This document shows, piece by piece, positions 18,101-31,000 of a DNA stretch of 55,084 nucleotides. The notes beneath the pieces are model-generated. The model ran no database searches. It was not told the origin of the DNA and was given only the letters and a program-made list of their open reading frames with translations. Within the stretch, counting starts at the first letter, position 1, and each line of letters starts with the position of its first letter. Source of the DNA: Muribaculaceae bacterium (GTDB lineage: Bacteria > Bacteroidota > Bacteroidia > Bacteroidales > Muribaculaceae); contig JAIDUH010000212.1 of NCBI GenBank assembly GCA_029060285.1, positions 1-55,084 of the forward strand. The letters run 5' to 3'. The translations under genes were made by a program, and so were the position numbers.

Positions 18101-19081
18101 ATGACAAACGACGAGATCAACGAGCAGACCCCGGAAGCACCTGCAACGTCTCAGGAGTCCACGACCTCCCCCATGTCGGAGCAGGAGGCCGTAATGGGCT
18201 ACGACGAACAGATTGCCGCACTCAAAGCGGCAGCAGCCGCAGTGAATCAGGAGACCCCGGAGCAGAAGAAAAAGCGTGAGAGAATGGAGAAGTCCAAGAA
18301 GGTAATCGCCGCAACCGTCGATGGCCTGTCAGCACTCTCCAATCTCTTCTTTACGACCCAATACGCCCCTAATGCCTACAATCCCCAATCGTCGCAACTG
18401 GGAAAGGTCAACGAGCGCATCGAGGCTCTAAAGGCCGAGAGACAGGCCGACGCTGACCGCTACAACAATTATATGCTACGTCTGGGCGACGCTCAGAACG
18501 CAAAGGCCAAGACGATCCGCGACATGAGGGCGCAGCATGAGGCACAGAAGCTTGCACGCGAGAAGGCCGAGCGTGATGCAGAGGCGCACCAGTGGCTTGC
18601 CCTCATACAAAAGGATAAACAGCGAGAGCAGAAAGGTAAGGCCGACAAAGCGGAGCAGGACGCAATATCAGCACAGTATGAAGCCGAAAATAAACCACAG
18701 GAGCTTCAGTTGAAGAATGCCACAGAGTCGGCAAGAGCAGGTTCTTACCGTGCTTCCGCAGCCAATTCCTATGCGTCCGCACGAGCGCATGATCGAAGCG
18801 AAGCGAAGGAATTTACAGCATGGGATGAAAACGGCAATCCTCATCCATTCCGGACTAAGGAGGCCGCTGACCGCTTTGCCAAGCAACACGGCACATGGCA
18901 GGAAGAGGAAGAAGTCAAGGTAACAGACGTAACCCGTAAAAACCACAAAAACCAAACATCGACCAGTTCATCATCAGTAAAGACTAAGGGAGGCCAACCG
19001 GCGAAACCTCAACCGGCAGACAATACCCCACCAAGCAGACGAGGCAACGATGATAATGTACCACCCAGCAGAAGAAAATAA
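18101..19081 (+). CDS. Helical virion-type protein with LFFTTxxAP motif
   Basis: A 326-residue soluble, highly charged protein. The N-terminal 45 residues are polar and disordered. A motif region near residues 65-85 (ALSNLFFTTQYAPNAYNP) leads into a long coiled coil (about 90-190) rich in Ala, Glu, Lys and Arg, and the tail is Ser/Pro/Arg-rich. I do not recognise a named family. Its position between the gp14-like gene and the giant protein, with gaps of 12 and 2 bases, suggests a structural or ejected virion component. A shorter relative with the same NLFFTT..AP motif is encoded at 34820-35500. Confidence 0.6.
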   Translation: MTNDEINEQTPEAPATSQESTTSPMSEQEAVMGYDEQIAALKAAAAAVNQETPEQKKKRERMEKSKKVIAATVDGLSALSNLFFTTQYAPNAYNPQSSQLGKVNERIEALKAERQADADRYNNYMLRLGDAQNAKAKTIRDMRAQHEAQKLAREKAERDAEAHQWLALIQKDKQREQKGKADKAEQDAISAQYEAENKPQELQLKNATESARAGSYRASAANSYASARAHDRSEAKEFTAWDENGNPHPFRTKEAADRFAKQHGTWQEEEEVKVTDVTRKNHKNQTSTSSSSVKTKGGQPAKPQPADNTPPSRRGNDDNVPPSRRK

Positions 19082-19083
19082 TC

Positions 19084-22000
19084 ATGGCTAACAACACCGA
19101 AGATATTAAATGGCTATACGATAAACTAAGGGCTAAGGGCTACGACATTGGCAGCCAACAGGAGTTTACCTCTTCACTCGCTAACCAAGCTGACAGGGAT
19201 TGGTATTACGACAAGGCCGTCGGCATGGGATTGGACGTAGGGAGCAAGGACGATTTCAACGCCCTGTATGCTCCTGTCGCTCCTGCTCCACAACCTAAGC
19301 AGGAAAAGCCTGTGCAGTCGCAGTCAGCACCTCAGCCACAGACACCGGCCACAGAGACGGCAGCACCTCAGCAGACAGCGCAGCCGCCTGTCTCCACTCC
19401 TGCCCCGGCTCCACAGCCGACATGGCAACCGACGGAGCAGGATAAAATCAGGATGGCATATAACCTCAACTCCATAATGTCCGACTTCAATGCGAGATCA
19501 AGGGCGAGGATTGAGCAAGCCCGGCGAGTGGCGGAGCGCAATACCCCTGAAGGCCGAAGAAAACTCAAAGCGGCCAAGTTTCAGGCACAACTCGCCGGTA
19601 CTCCCACACAGGTAATGGGATTGACCCCTGACGTGTCGGCCTCGCCTTCCGGAAACAGTCAAGGAGAGACCGGCGAACAGGCGAAACCTCTTCTTTCCGG
19701 TCAGGGTCCGGTGCCTTATGGTGTCGTTGAGGTGGACGGACAGCGTAAAACCCAGTGGCTCCTGCCCGACGGCAGTCTTACCACTGACTTCATGGAGGCA
19801 GACAAAGCCGAATACGGCGCACGTCGTGTCAGGCTTATGAATCAGTTTGTAGGCCGCATGAAGGAGAACGGACTTGATCCGTCGAAGCAGGAGGACGTGC
19901 AGCGTCAGGCGCAGCTCGATTATGAGGCACCGATCCGGAAGGCCGTCGCCGCCGCAGTACAGGCCGACGACGAGCGGAGCGACAAGGAGCAGGAAGCCTA
20001 CATGAGCAACCCCCTCAACATGGTTGGAGGTGTCAATGCTGCCCTCGGTCATGCCGCCGCCCGGAAACAGGCAGGAATCGGCGACCTCAACCTGATAGCC
20101 GAGAACGCCTACAATTCCCTTTCCCCGACTTACAGGCGCGACCTCATAGCCTCATATACCGACTATTTCACCAAACACCCGGAGGACACAAACGGCAAGA
20201 CCATTGAACAGGCCGCGAAGGACGCAGCCAAATCCGTTGTGTACGGACAGGTGCATGAAGAATATGTAAAGCGCAACGGGCCACAGAGCAAGAATGAGTT
20301 TTTTGTCCGCAAGATGCTGGAGCTTAATCCGGCATCCGTCGCACTGTCTGGCACTGTCAACCCATACGGTCAGGCATATGCGGAGCTTGACGCAATGGAG
20401 AGATACGGCGCGGAGCATAGAGGCCTTGACATTGCCGGTATGATAGCAGGTATGGCGATAGACCCTACCACTTATTTAGGAGGTTGGGCAGGAAACATCG
20501 CCTTCAAGAACGCCACAAGAGCCGCAGGTAAGGTGATGGCGAAGAAGGCACTGGGAGACATGGCCGGACGATATGCCGCCACAACCCTTGCAGGACGCAT
20601 CATAGGAGGCATGGCCGCCGGAGGTGCCAACTTTGGCACATTCGAGGCCGTGAAGGACGCGGAACGCCAGCTGTACCAGGGAGGCAACCTAAATCCGGAG
20701 ACAGGAGAAATGGAAGGCTTCTATTTCGGATCAGTCCTCAACAGCGGAGTGCATGGCATAGGCATGGGAGCTGCCACAGGCGTTGTCTCTCCCCTTATCG
20801 GCAATGTGGCCGACAAATGGATAAAGGCAACATCTTCAACAGGTGGGAAGATAGCATTACGCGCAGGAGAGACGGCAGTTTCAAAGCTGTTTGAGGGTAC
20901 TATTTTTGCCGCTCCCGACGTATATGCAATTCAGACTATGCCCGATGAGCAATTTGATAAGCTATATGCCAAGAAGTACGGTTATGATACGATTGAGGAT
21001 GAGAAGGAAAAAACTGAAGCCAGAAACGAAGCCAGAAACGACATGTCGGGAGACGCATGGAGCGAGAGCATGGCGATGATGATGGGGTTCGGTGCGTCTC
21101 ATGCAATCAAGACCGCTCCGGCTGTGATACGTAGCCTACGAACTGTCAAACCGACCGGCGACCGTCCGTTGTCGCGTAAAGAGCGCATACACAACAACAA
21201 GAGCTTTGTAGAACTTCTCCGTGAGCGTCTGGATCAGTCGCACTCTGATATTGCCATGAGCGATGAGGAGCGCGAGGAATTGAAGAGGAAAGGTTACGGA
21301 GACCTCTCCAATCTCTTTGCATACGATCCTGAACACAAGTCAAGAAAGACCGGCTCAGCGCAGAAGTTAGAAGGAGACTACACAGGCATCACCGGCCTTT
21401 CAAGGACAGTGGACTACGAGCCGACACTTGACGAGACAGGAAACCCTACATTCGACGGATATTCAGCAATGGAGCGTCTTATGGAGGACGAGAGCGTAAG
21501 CGAGGCCACAAGAGCCAAAGCCTACTATATACTGACTGGCCGTATGCTTCCCATGTCAACCGTCACCGGCTGGTCAATGGATGAGGCCGAGGACGGAACA
21601 ATATATGTTTCCTCCATCAACCAACAGGGAGGAATCGTAACCTCCCGTAAATTCTCCGACAAAAAGGCGGCAGACAGAGAGATTGAGCGCATCAACCGCC
21701 AATCAGAACTCAATACCATCGACATAGGCGAGCAATACCGAAATGCCGAGGCACAGCAGCGCGTCATGGCAGCCGCTATCAATGACGTATCTCCGGGAGC
21801 CGACCGCCAGACCGTCTATAACATCTATGAGGCCGTCAGACGTGGCGACAAGAATGTCACCGAGGAACAGCGACATCTGGCCGACATGATAGACGAGGCC
21901 ATAGAGCGCAACACGGATGCAGGAGCGGAGGTAAGCCCGGCAGGAATCAGGGAGCGTATATCTCAGGAAACAGGCGTTGACATCGACAAAGCCATACGCA

Positions 22001-25000
22001 AGGAGCCGGGCAAGCGCACGGAGGACGAGCAAGAGGCAGTGAAGCGTTATGTGCGTGAGCTATTCCCGGAGCCTGAGACATACGAGCCTTCACCGGAAGA
22101 GGCAGAGGCCGACCGCATCTATGAGGACAGCCGCCTTCTTTATGGCCGGTTTGAGCAGGGCGACCCGGAGGCACAGGCCGAGATCGACGCGATATCGCTT
22201 CGCATGACCGAGGCACATCAACTTTGCGAGGACGCTTTCGGCGACGAGGCAGAGGTGTATATGGCCGAAATCAAAGAAAATCCGTGGGGAATAGTCAATG
22301 ATCCGAACCTCACACCGGACCAGAAGGACGCAGTGCTTTACTACATCAACGCCAAAGCCTCACTTGACGGAGTGCTTGACGCATCGAACGAGGCCGCAGC
22401 AGACAAGCGGCAGAAGGTACAGGGCGAGGTTGCCCACCGGACACACAAAGAGCGAGGCGTTATCGTCCCGGCCACGATGAAGGCCGATGACAGGCCGGTC
22501 TATATCATCAAGGGCGACGTTGCCATGTTTCCGGACGGCAGCGGCGTGGACGTGAGCAACTCTTCCAACGATGTAATCATACTCGACGAGTCAGGGGAAT
22601 ACAAGTTTACCTCACCGGACCAGATACTGACCGTCGGGGAAACCATCGATCCCCAGACGGAACTGCAAACCGCATACGAGGCCATAGACCGGGAACATGA
22701 AGCAATCATCAGCGCAGCCACCGAAGGTGTTCCCGAAAGTGACGAAACCGTTCTCAATTCCGGAGAAAACGATGGATTAGCCCCTGATACGGCAGAGGAA
22801 ACGCCTCAAAGCGTTCCCAACATCGAAGAATACGACCGAGGCTATGAGGACGGTACGCAAGCAGCTTCAACCTTCACTGACGATGTTCTTAACAAAGCCA
22901 TCGACAATCTACGCAGCCTTGACACGCTTTCTGATGAATGGAGAGGGTATTTGGACGCTTATGAATATGAGCAGCAGCGCAGGGCGACGGAAGGATCACA
23001 GGCCGCTCCTGAGAATATTCCGGAAGAGGGCAATAATATCGGTGAGAATATTCCTGACACTGCCCCGGAGGAAGAGAAAGCACCGTCGGCACTGGAGAGA
23101 ATCCCGGTGGACGAGCAGACCGGCGACCCTATCCTGACACATGAGAGCGTCGATGCAGATACGGCATGGGAGGCCGCGACGGAGTTCTTCGGCACGCCGG
23201 AGGACGCACTGACCTATGTTCATGCCGAGATCGGCAACGCCAAGACCGCCATCACGACCGCAGAGAAGGCCGTCAGCAAGGTAAAGCCGACAGGGGGCAT
23301 GACAAAATACCGCAACGACCTGAAGGCCGCGCGTGACCGCGTGGAGGCCGCCAAGACCACACTTGCCAAGTGGCAAGCCATAGAAGAAGCGCAGAAGCGT
23401 CGCAAGGCCGAGGAAACCGCCGCAAGAGCGGCAGAGACGGCAGCGCGAAACGCACAGCTCCATGACGAGGCCGTAGCACGCTTTGAGGAAGAGCAGCGCA
23501 TCAAGGCCGAGAGACAGGCCGAGCAGGATCGCATAGGCACCCATGCGGTCAATCCGAAGATAAAGGAGAAATGGGAAGCATCCCCGAAGGTGGACGGCCA
23601 CCCTGACGTAATCACCCTTCCGGACGGCAGCACGCTGACCGGCCACTACGTCATGACCGAGGCAGGAGCCGCCTCAGCGAGCCATGACGTAAATAATGCC
23701 TTCGAGCCGACCGAGGGTTTCCCGATTGACAAGCACGGCCAGAGCGTGAACGACCGCGACTATAAGCGAGACAGGGACGCACAGCAGATAGTGCATAACA
23801 TGGCCGACACATACGACAGCCGGGCAATGCAGACCCCTGTAATCGTCAGCAAGGACGGCATCGTGCTTTCAGGCAACAACCGCACCATGAGCGGAGACAT
23901 GGCAGCCACACAGGGGACAGACGGCGCATATCTGGAATACCTCGGCAAGTATGGAGCCAAGTACGGATTCACACCTGAACAGGTAGCAACGATGAAACAT
24001 CCTCGTGTCGTTTTCGTTCCTGATGAGGATTTGCCATACGATGCAAATACCTTCTCTCGCTTCAACGCTCAGGAGATGAAATCACAGTCGAAGCCGGAGG
24101 CGGCAATCAAACTCGGCAAGATAGTGGACGACGCGACATTCAACCGCATTGTGGCCGACCTCAACAAGTATGACCGGCTTAGCGACTTCTATGCCGACCA
24201 AGAGGCCGCAGCGCGGACACTGGGGGAACTCGTAGCCGCAGGAGCCATCAACGACAAGCAGCTACCGGAACTCCGGACAGGCACGGCACTGTCAGCCGCC
24301 GGAAAGGAACTTATCGAGAACACGCTTATCGGTAAGATATTTCAGGCTGAGCCGGACGCAGTGCGCATGATAATCTCCATGCCGACACTAAGACAGGCCG
24401 TAATACTCGGACTGAACGAGATAGCCAACAACAGGACACTCGCAGAGAAGGGCTATGACCTCGGCAAAGAGTTGTCGGCCGCCGTTGACCTCGTATTCAG
24501 GGCGAGAACATCATCGCCAGAAATCTACAAGGACGGAATGCCTGTGTCTCCCTTCGGACGTATGCAGGGCCTCTTCGACGATGAATACGGAGATAGCCGG
24601 GTGACCGACGCAACCACACTCCTTCTGGCCGATCTCCTTAACAGCGCGAAGCCGAGCGACGTGCGGAAGGTACTTGCCATGTATAATAAGTCAGCCGGAG
24701 AGTCAGCGGCAGGAGCGGTTGACATCTTCAGCGAGACCGGGAAACCTGACACCAAAGAAGAAATATTAACCAGAGTAAACGAACATTTCAGAAATGCAAC
24801 CCCAAAAGAACAGCAAGCACTCGTGGACGCTGCCATTGAGCAGAGGAAGCGAGATGCGGAAGAAGCAGCAGCAGAGCAAGCCGGACGAGGCGAAACAGGC
24901 GATGAAGCTCAACCTTCTGATGAACGCGGTGGAGAGCCTGAACCAGCCGCAGACCAACCCCCGACAATAGAACAGCCTCAAACTCCTTCTGCAGAAGAAG

Positions 25001-28000
25001 AGACAAAGAAGAAGACAGCAATCAACAAAAGGATCTTCAAAAAAGACAATCCGGAAGAATCATCTTTGCGAAAGGCAGTAGAGGACTGCATAGCAAGCTG
25101 GGAGACAAACCATGAACCCGGCGACGAAGAAAGATATAAAACCTTATACAGCAGATACCTTGCAGCTAAGGAAATACTTGACGAGCTTCCACCGGCAGAG
25201 CCTGAAAAAGACGTGACACCGGATGAGGAAGCCCTTATGGCCCGTGTGGAGGTCACTGAAAACGACTGGGAGGAAGGAGACAGCAAGAATCCGACCTACA
25301 AGCGCGAGATCATCATCGACGGCAAGCACAGCGTGACACAAGTTGATGCTCCCAACAGGAAGGGAGACTACACCGGTCCGGTCTTTGAGTATGACGGCAA
25401 GACATTCAGCTATCTGGGGGAAGTGGCCTCATACATCGACAGCCTTCCCACCTCCGGAGAAGAGCCTAAGCAGGACGGAGCGACCGAAGAGAAGCCTATC
25501 GCCGGACTTGAAGGCTACACACATCAGGAGGTGAAGGATATTGTCAGGCGTGAGGTAGAACAGATATTCAGCGACGCGGACATCGACGCTGAAATCGTAG
25601 GCATGGAGATACACGGCAGCCGGAACCGAGGCGACGCACGCCCGGACTCCGACCTTGACATCGTGCTTGAATACAAGGGGGACATGAAGGAGTATGCCAT
25701 GTTTAACGCCATCAACGATACACCTATCGAGATCGAGGGCATACAGGTGGACGTGAACCCCATACGCGCAGAGGAAACCGGCACCCTATCCGACTACATG
25801 AAGAAATCCCGGTCATACGACGAAGAGAAGCAGAGGGAGGCCGCAGCGTCCGCTCCTTCTCTGGGGGAGCGTATAGCCGAGGCAGAGGCGACGGTGAACA
25901 CCGAACCGACCGAAGCGCAGAAGGAGGCAGGGAACTACCGAAAAGGACATGTCAACGTAGAAGGTTTCGACGTCACCATCGAACAGCCGAAGGGAAGTGT
26001 GCGCCGAGGCAAGGACGCTGACGGCAATCCGTGGGAATCCAAGATGAACAACACCTACGGCTATATCAGGGGAACAGAAGGCGTAGACGGCGACCATATA
26101 GACGTATTCCTTTCCGACACCCCGGAGGAAGGGAACGTGTATGTAGTGGACCAGTACGAGCCAGACGGCACATTCGACGAGCATAAGGTAATGTATGGCT
26201 TCCCGGACGCGGAGGCCGCACGCACCGCATATCTATCCAACTATGAGAATGGCTGGGAAAAGACCCGGCGCATCGACGTGACAGGAGTCACAAAGGAGGG
26301 ATTCAAGAAATGGATCGGCTCATCTCGTCGCAAGACCAAGCCCTTTGCCGAGTACAGGAGCGTGAAAGCCCTGACTGAAGAAGTGGACCAGACGCGCACC
26401 AACATCAACAAGGATGGAATAGTGACCGACGGCGAGGGTAAACCTCTAACCCTTTATCATGGCACACCCAACAAGGAGGTGACAAGCGTTTCCCAACTTG
26501 AACCGGGCCACAAGCGCATGGGCGAAGAGGCACCGGCACGATACAACGGCGACGGCGTTTCCTTTTCCCCTGAAATGTCGGTTGCACAGGACTATGCCGC
26601 TGAAGCCGGACATGGGAAAGGGAGGATTTTCCCTGCCAATATCCGGCTCACCAATCCCTATTATACTTTAGGGGTAGCCAACTTCACACCGGAAGAGGCC
26701 GCAGAATTTACAGCAGGACTGATAGCCAAAGGACATGACGGAATAATCAACTATTCAAGCGCATCAATGCGAGAGGCCGGAGCATTGCCGGCTGAGGTCA
26801 TTGTCTTCGATAAGTCAGCAATCCTTCCTATCGAGGATAAGAATTTAGACGGTTTTGACTACACAATCACACCGACCACCTACACCAACAAGAAGGGCAA
26901 GACGAGCGATGTGTGGCTCGTGAAGTTTGACCGCGACCTCAGCAAAGAGGAAAAGTCAGCACTCGACACCTATACGCGCGAACCTCTTGCCGAGGGAAGA
27001 AAGACCTCACGCGGATGGTATGACCGCAAGGAGGGAGGCTACATGATGAGAAGCGAGGAAGCCGCCAAAGGACTTGCCAGAATGCTCGACAATTCCGAGG
27101 CAGTGGCCGACGCTCAGCCACTTACAGCCGATGACTATAAAGAGGCCATCGCCCCTACTCCTGTGCCTCCGAAGAGAACAGCCCAATCACAAGGAGACGC
27201 TGCACCGGTCTCCGGCAATGACTATGCAAATGAACACCGAGCCATGCGGAAAGGAATACAGCTTATCTTCGCGGACGCGCAGAAGGACAATGCCCTTCGG
27301 GAAATGTTCAGAAACGGAGGCGTTCTCGACATAGACAAAGCCTTAGAGGAATACATCGAGGGCTGGATCTCCAAACATAAATCATTCGCCGCTGAATATC
27401 CGGCGTTCATGTCCATGTGGAACAGCGACAGGCGAAGCGTGGTAAGCAGCCTTTATGGAAGCATGATGATGAGCATAGCACAGGAGAGGAAACCGGCAAA
27501 GCCCATACCCATGAACCGTGTGGACGTGGAAGGCCTCTTCAATGACCTAAGCACCAAAGGGGAGACGAAGCTTTCCGACCATTCCGCACCTGTCAAGCCT
27601 GAGAGCGCACCGGCGAAGCCTGAACCCAAGCAGAAGCCCCGGCTCGTCAGGGATGAGGAAATGCGCAATCTTGAAAACGAGCTACGCGACCTCTTAGGCA
27701 TCGACGACAGCGAGGGAGACCGAGGCGACCTCTTCCGGAATCCGGAGGACTACACCACAGCGGAGAAGATAAAGATAATCTCCGTAGGCACGACGTATGC
27801 CTTCAAATACTTCGATCAGGGAATCATCGAGTTTCCGGACTTCGCCGCACTCATGGTGAGAAGTCTGGGAGAGAAGATACGTCCGTGGATAAAGTCATTC
27901 TACAACGGCGCACAGTCAGCCCCCGGATATGATCACCTGCCATTCACCCAGGCAGACGAGGTGAAGGCCTTCGACATCATGAACTTCGACAAGGCAGAAA

Positions 28001-31000
28001 AGGACACCGACCCCATGCGGACCACTCAGGGAGTTGTAGCGGAGTCGAGAGCGGAGTCCGCAGCCGAAGAAGCCAGAAAAGAGATAACCGAACAGAGAAA
28101 CCAGAAACGCAAGGAACGTGATGAACAGACAACAGCAGATACAGAAGCTATTGCAAAGCAAGCAGAGACTATTGCAAGCGAAGCGGAAGCTACAGCAGAA
28201 AGCGCAGTCGATGAACAGTCAATCGCAGAAGCCTCCGAAAAGATAGATGATGCACTTGAAAAGGTAAACGAACAGCTTGCCCTCTTAGGCTACTATGAGG
28301 CCGAACGTGTAGATAAGGACTTCAACGAGGCATACGGCTACATGCGCAATGCCGAAAAGAAGGCACTTGCCGACGCCGTTAAGCTTGCCAAGCAGCTTGT
28401 AAATGACCTCGGCATCGAGATCGACAAAGTGACAGGCTCGACCACAGCGAAGAAAAGTAAGAAGCCTACGGCTGTGTCGGCCAACATAGCCCCTGCAGGG
28501 GGAGACATTTCAATACGCCTTCCGCTCAACGAAGGGCGCGAACTCTATGTGTCTATCAGTCTGGACCCGTCCGTTGAGCGTGGCGACGTAACTTATAGCG
28601 GCGACAATCTTCAGGCGACCAGCATCATGTATCGTGTCGAGACTCCTGCCGCTTCCGGCTATGACCGTTTCGGACGCAACTGTTGGGCAGATGCAAGCAC
28701 AACATATTCCGATCTCCTTAAAGCGATTCAGCGAGAATCATATAAATATCTTCCTGAAACCAACGCAGAGGGGAAGGAATACAAGTCAGGGGATTCAATT
28801 CAGTATTCCGCTGACGGAGGGAAGTCATGGGCTGACGGCAAGGTTGTGGAGGTAAACCATGACGGCAGCCTGAAACTTGACACAGGACTCGCCCCCGTCC
28901 TCTATGTCAATGCTACGCTGGATCAGGTAAGGCGCAAGGAGGGAGTGGCTAAAGCCGCTCCCGGTAAGAAAGAGCCGGAGAAACCTCAATATCCTGACCC
29001 GAAGGATAAGGAGGCCGTGAGCGACTGGCTGTCTGATAACTCCGCAGCCATCTGGGAAGGCGTGGAAGCCATCACAAAGGACGCTAAGGCAGACACCGGC
29101 CTTCGCAATACCTTCAAAGCGGCCAACGATGATTCCATCAAGGAGGCTGACCTTTCGGACTATGTAGAGAGATGGTTGGCCGACCGCATTGAGGACATGA
29201 TGGAACTGCACCAGGCAACCGTCAAGGCATGGTATGACTATGACCAGCAGGGAATAATCCTCAGCACGATAGCCGGACGCATCGAGGACGCTCTTGCAAA
29301 GGAGGCTAAGAAAGACCGAGAGAACGAGACCGTCAACGGCTATAAGCGAGGCGATGAGGTATTGTGGGACCGATACGGCAACGGCCAGTGGGAGAAGCAG
29401 ACGATCACCGACTTCGACGAAGCCGGGCGACCCATACTCGACAGCTTCGGCCAGAACTGGATAACAGAGGTAGCCGACTGGGGACGCATAAAGCCGGTAG
29501 AAGGAAAAGAGCCTAAGCAGGAAACCCCGGCTGAGACTCCTGAATCCGCTACCGAAAAAGCAATAGAGACGCTGACCGGAAAGAAGAGGCCGGTCAGGAA
29601 AACGGAAGTTAAACCTAAGCAGGCGGTCGGCGATCTATTCGGCGGCCTGTTTGATGAACCTGCAACCAACAATGAGCAAAAGGAAACTGAGTTACGACCT
29701 CGCCCCGGCACTGGAGAGCGAGCAGAGGGACACGAACCTCGACAGGATGAACCGGTGGGAACGAGCCAACGGAATGAAGATGGAGGAACTGACGGAAGAG
29801 GAATGGCTGGACGTAGCGGAGGCGATACTGGGTCTGACTCCGGACGAGGCAGTGCAGTATCTCCAATATCTTCAGAACATGCCGTAGGAAGCCCGGCTAA
29901 AGCCGGGACCAGTAAGAGAGATGAACCGCTGACAAGGTTGCCGCAGAAACAGCGCAGGAACCGCAACAACCATGTGATAAAGCGAGGGAGCGAGATAGCA
30001 CCGGCGAGCGTAGACGCACGCATCAGGGCGAACATAGAGGCCATAGAGACGATGAAACGCCTTACCTCGACAGGAGCGGACGCTACAACGGAGGACATGG
30101 CGAAAATGCGAGCCTTCAGCGGTTGGGGAGGTCTGGGCAAGGCCTTCAGCGATTATCACCTTTCACGCCGCCTCCGTCAGCTTCTGGGAGATGAAGCCTT
30201 TGCGGAGGACGCACAGATGAGCCGCAACTCGGCCTACTTCACGCCGGGCTATGTGGTAGATGCAATGTGGGACGTAGCGAAAGGCCTCGGTTTCCGTGGC
30301 GGCAACGTGCTTGAAGGCTCCGCCGGCATAGGCAACATAATCGGCCTCATGCCTCCGGAACTCAGCGACCGCAGCACGATTCAGGCCGTAGAGAAGGACA
30401 CCACCACCGGCTCCATGCTCAGCCTTCTTTATCCCGACGCAAAAGTGGACGTGCAAGGCTTTGAAGAGACCAAGATCCAGAACGGCAGCATCGACCTTGC
30501 CATAACCAATGTGCCATTTGTTCCCGGTCTCCGTGTAAAGGACACCACAGGGGACCATGACTTGAGCAGACGCTTCAAGGACATTCACAACTTCTGTATC
30601 GCTAAGAACGTCCGGAAACTCCGCGACGGAGGCATCGGCATCTTCATCACTACTAAGGGAACGCTCGACAGCGCAGGAGGCCTATACAACTGGCTTACCA
30701 ACGAAGGAAACGCGGATATTGTCGGCCTCTTCCGTCTGCATAACGAGACCTTCGGAGGCACAGACGCGACGAGCGACATCATCGTAGTGCGCAAGAGAGT
30801 CAACGGCCAGAAGTCAGAACATGCCATCGACGCATCTGCAACCACAGGAGTAAGGACGGCGGACTATGACGATGGAAAGAAAACCGTAACCCGGTCACTC
30901 AGCTACAACCGCTATTTCGTAGAACACCCTGAACACATGGCCGGAGAAATGAAATTCGGCTTTGAGACCGGCAACACCTACCGCCCCACTTCCGTATCCC

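Noticed and set aside
29340..30140. 266-codon minus-strand frame opposite the methylase region
   Set aside because: Ser/Pro/Arg-rich shadow of the giant gene, with no motif and no separate promoter.
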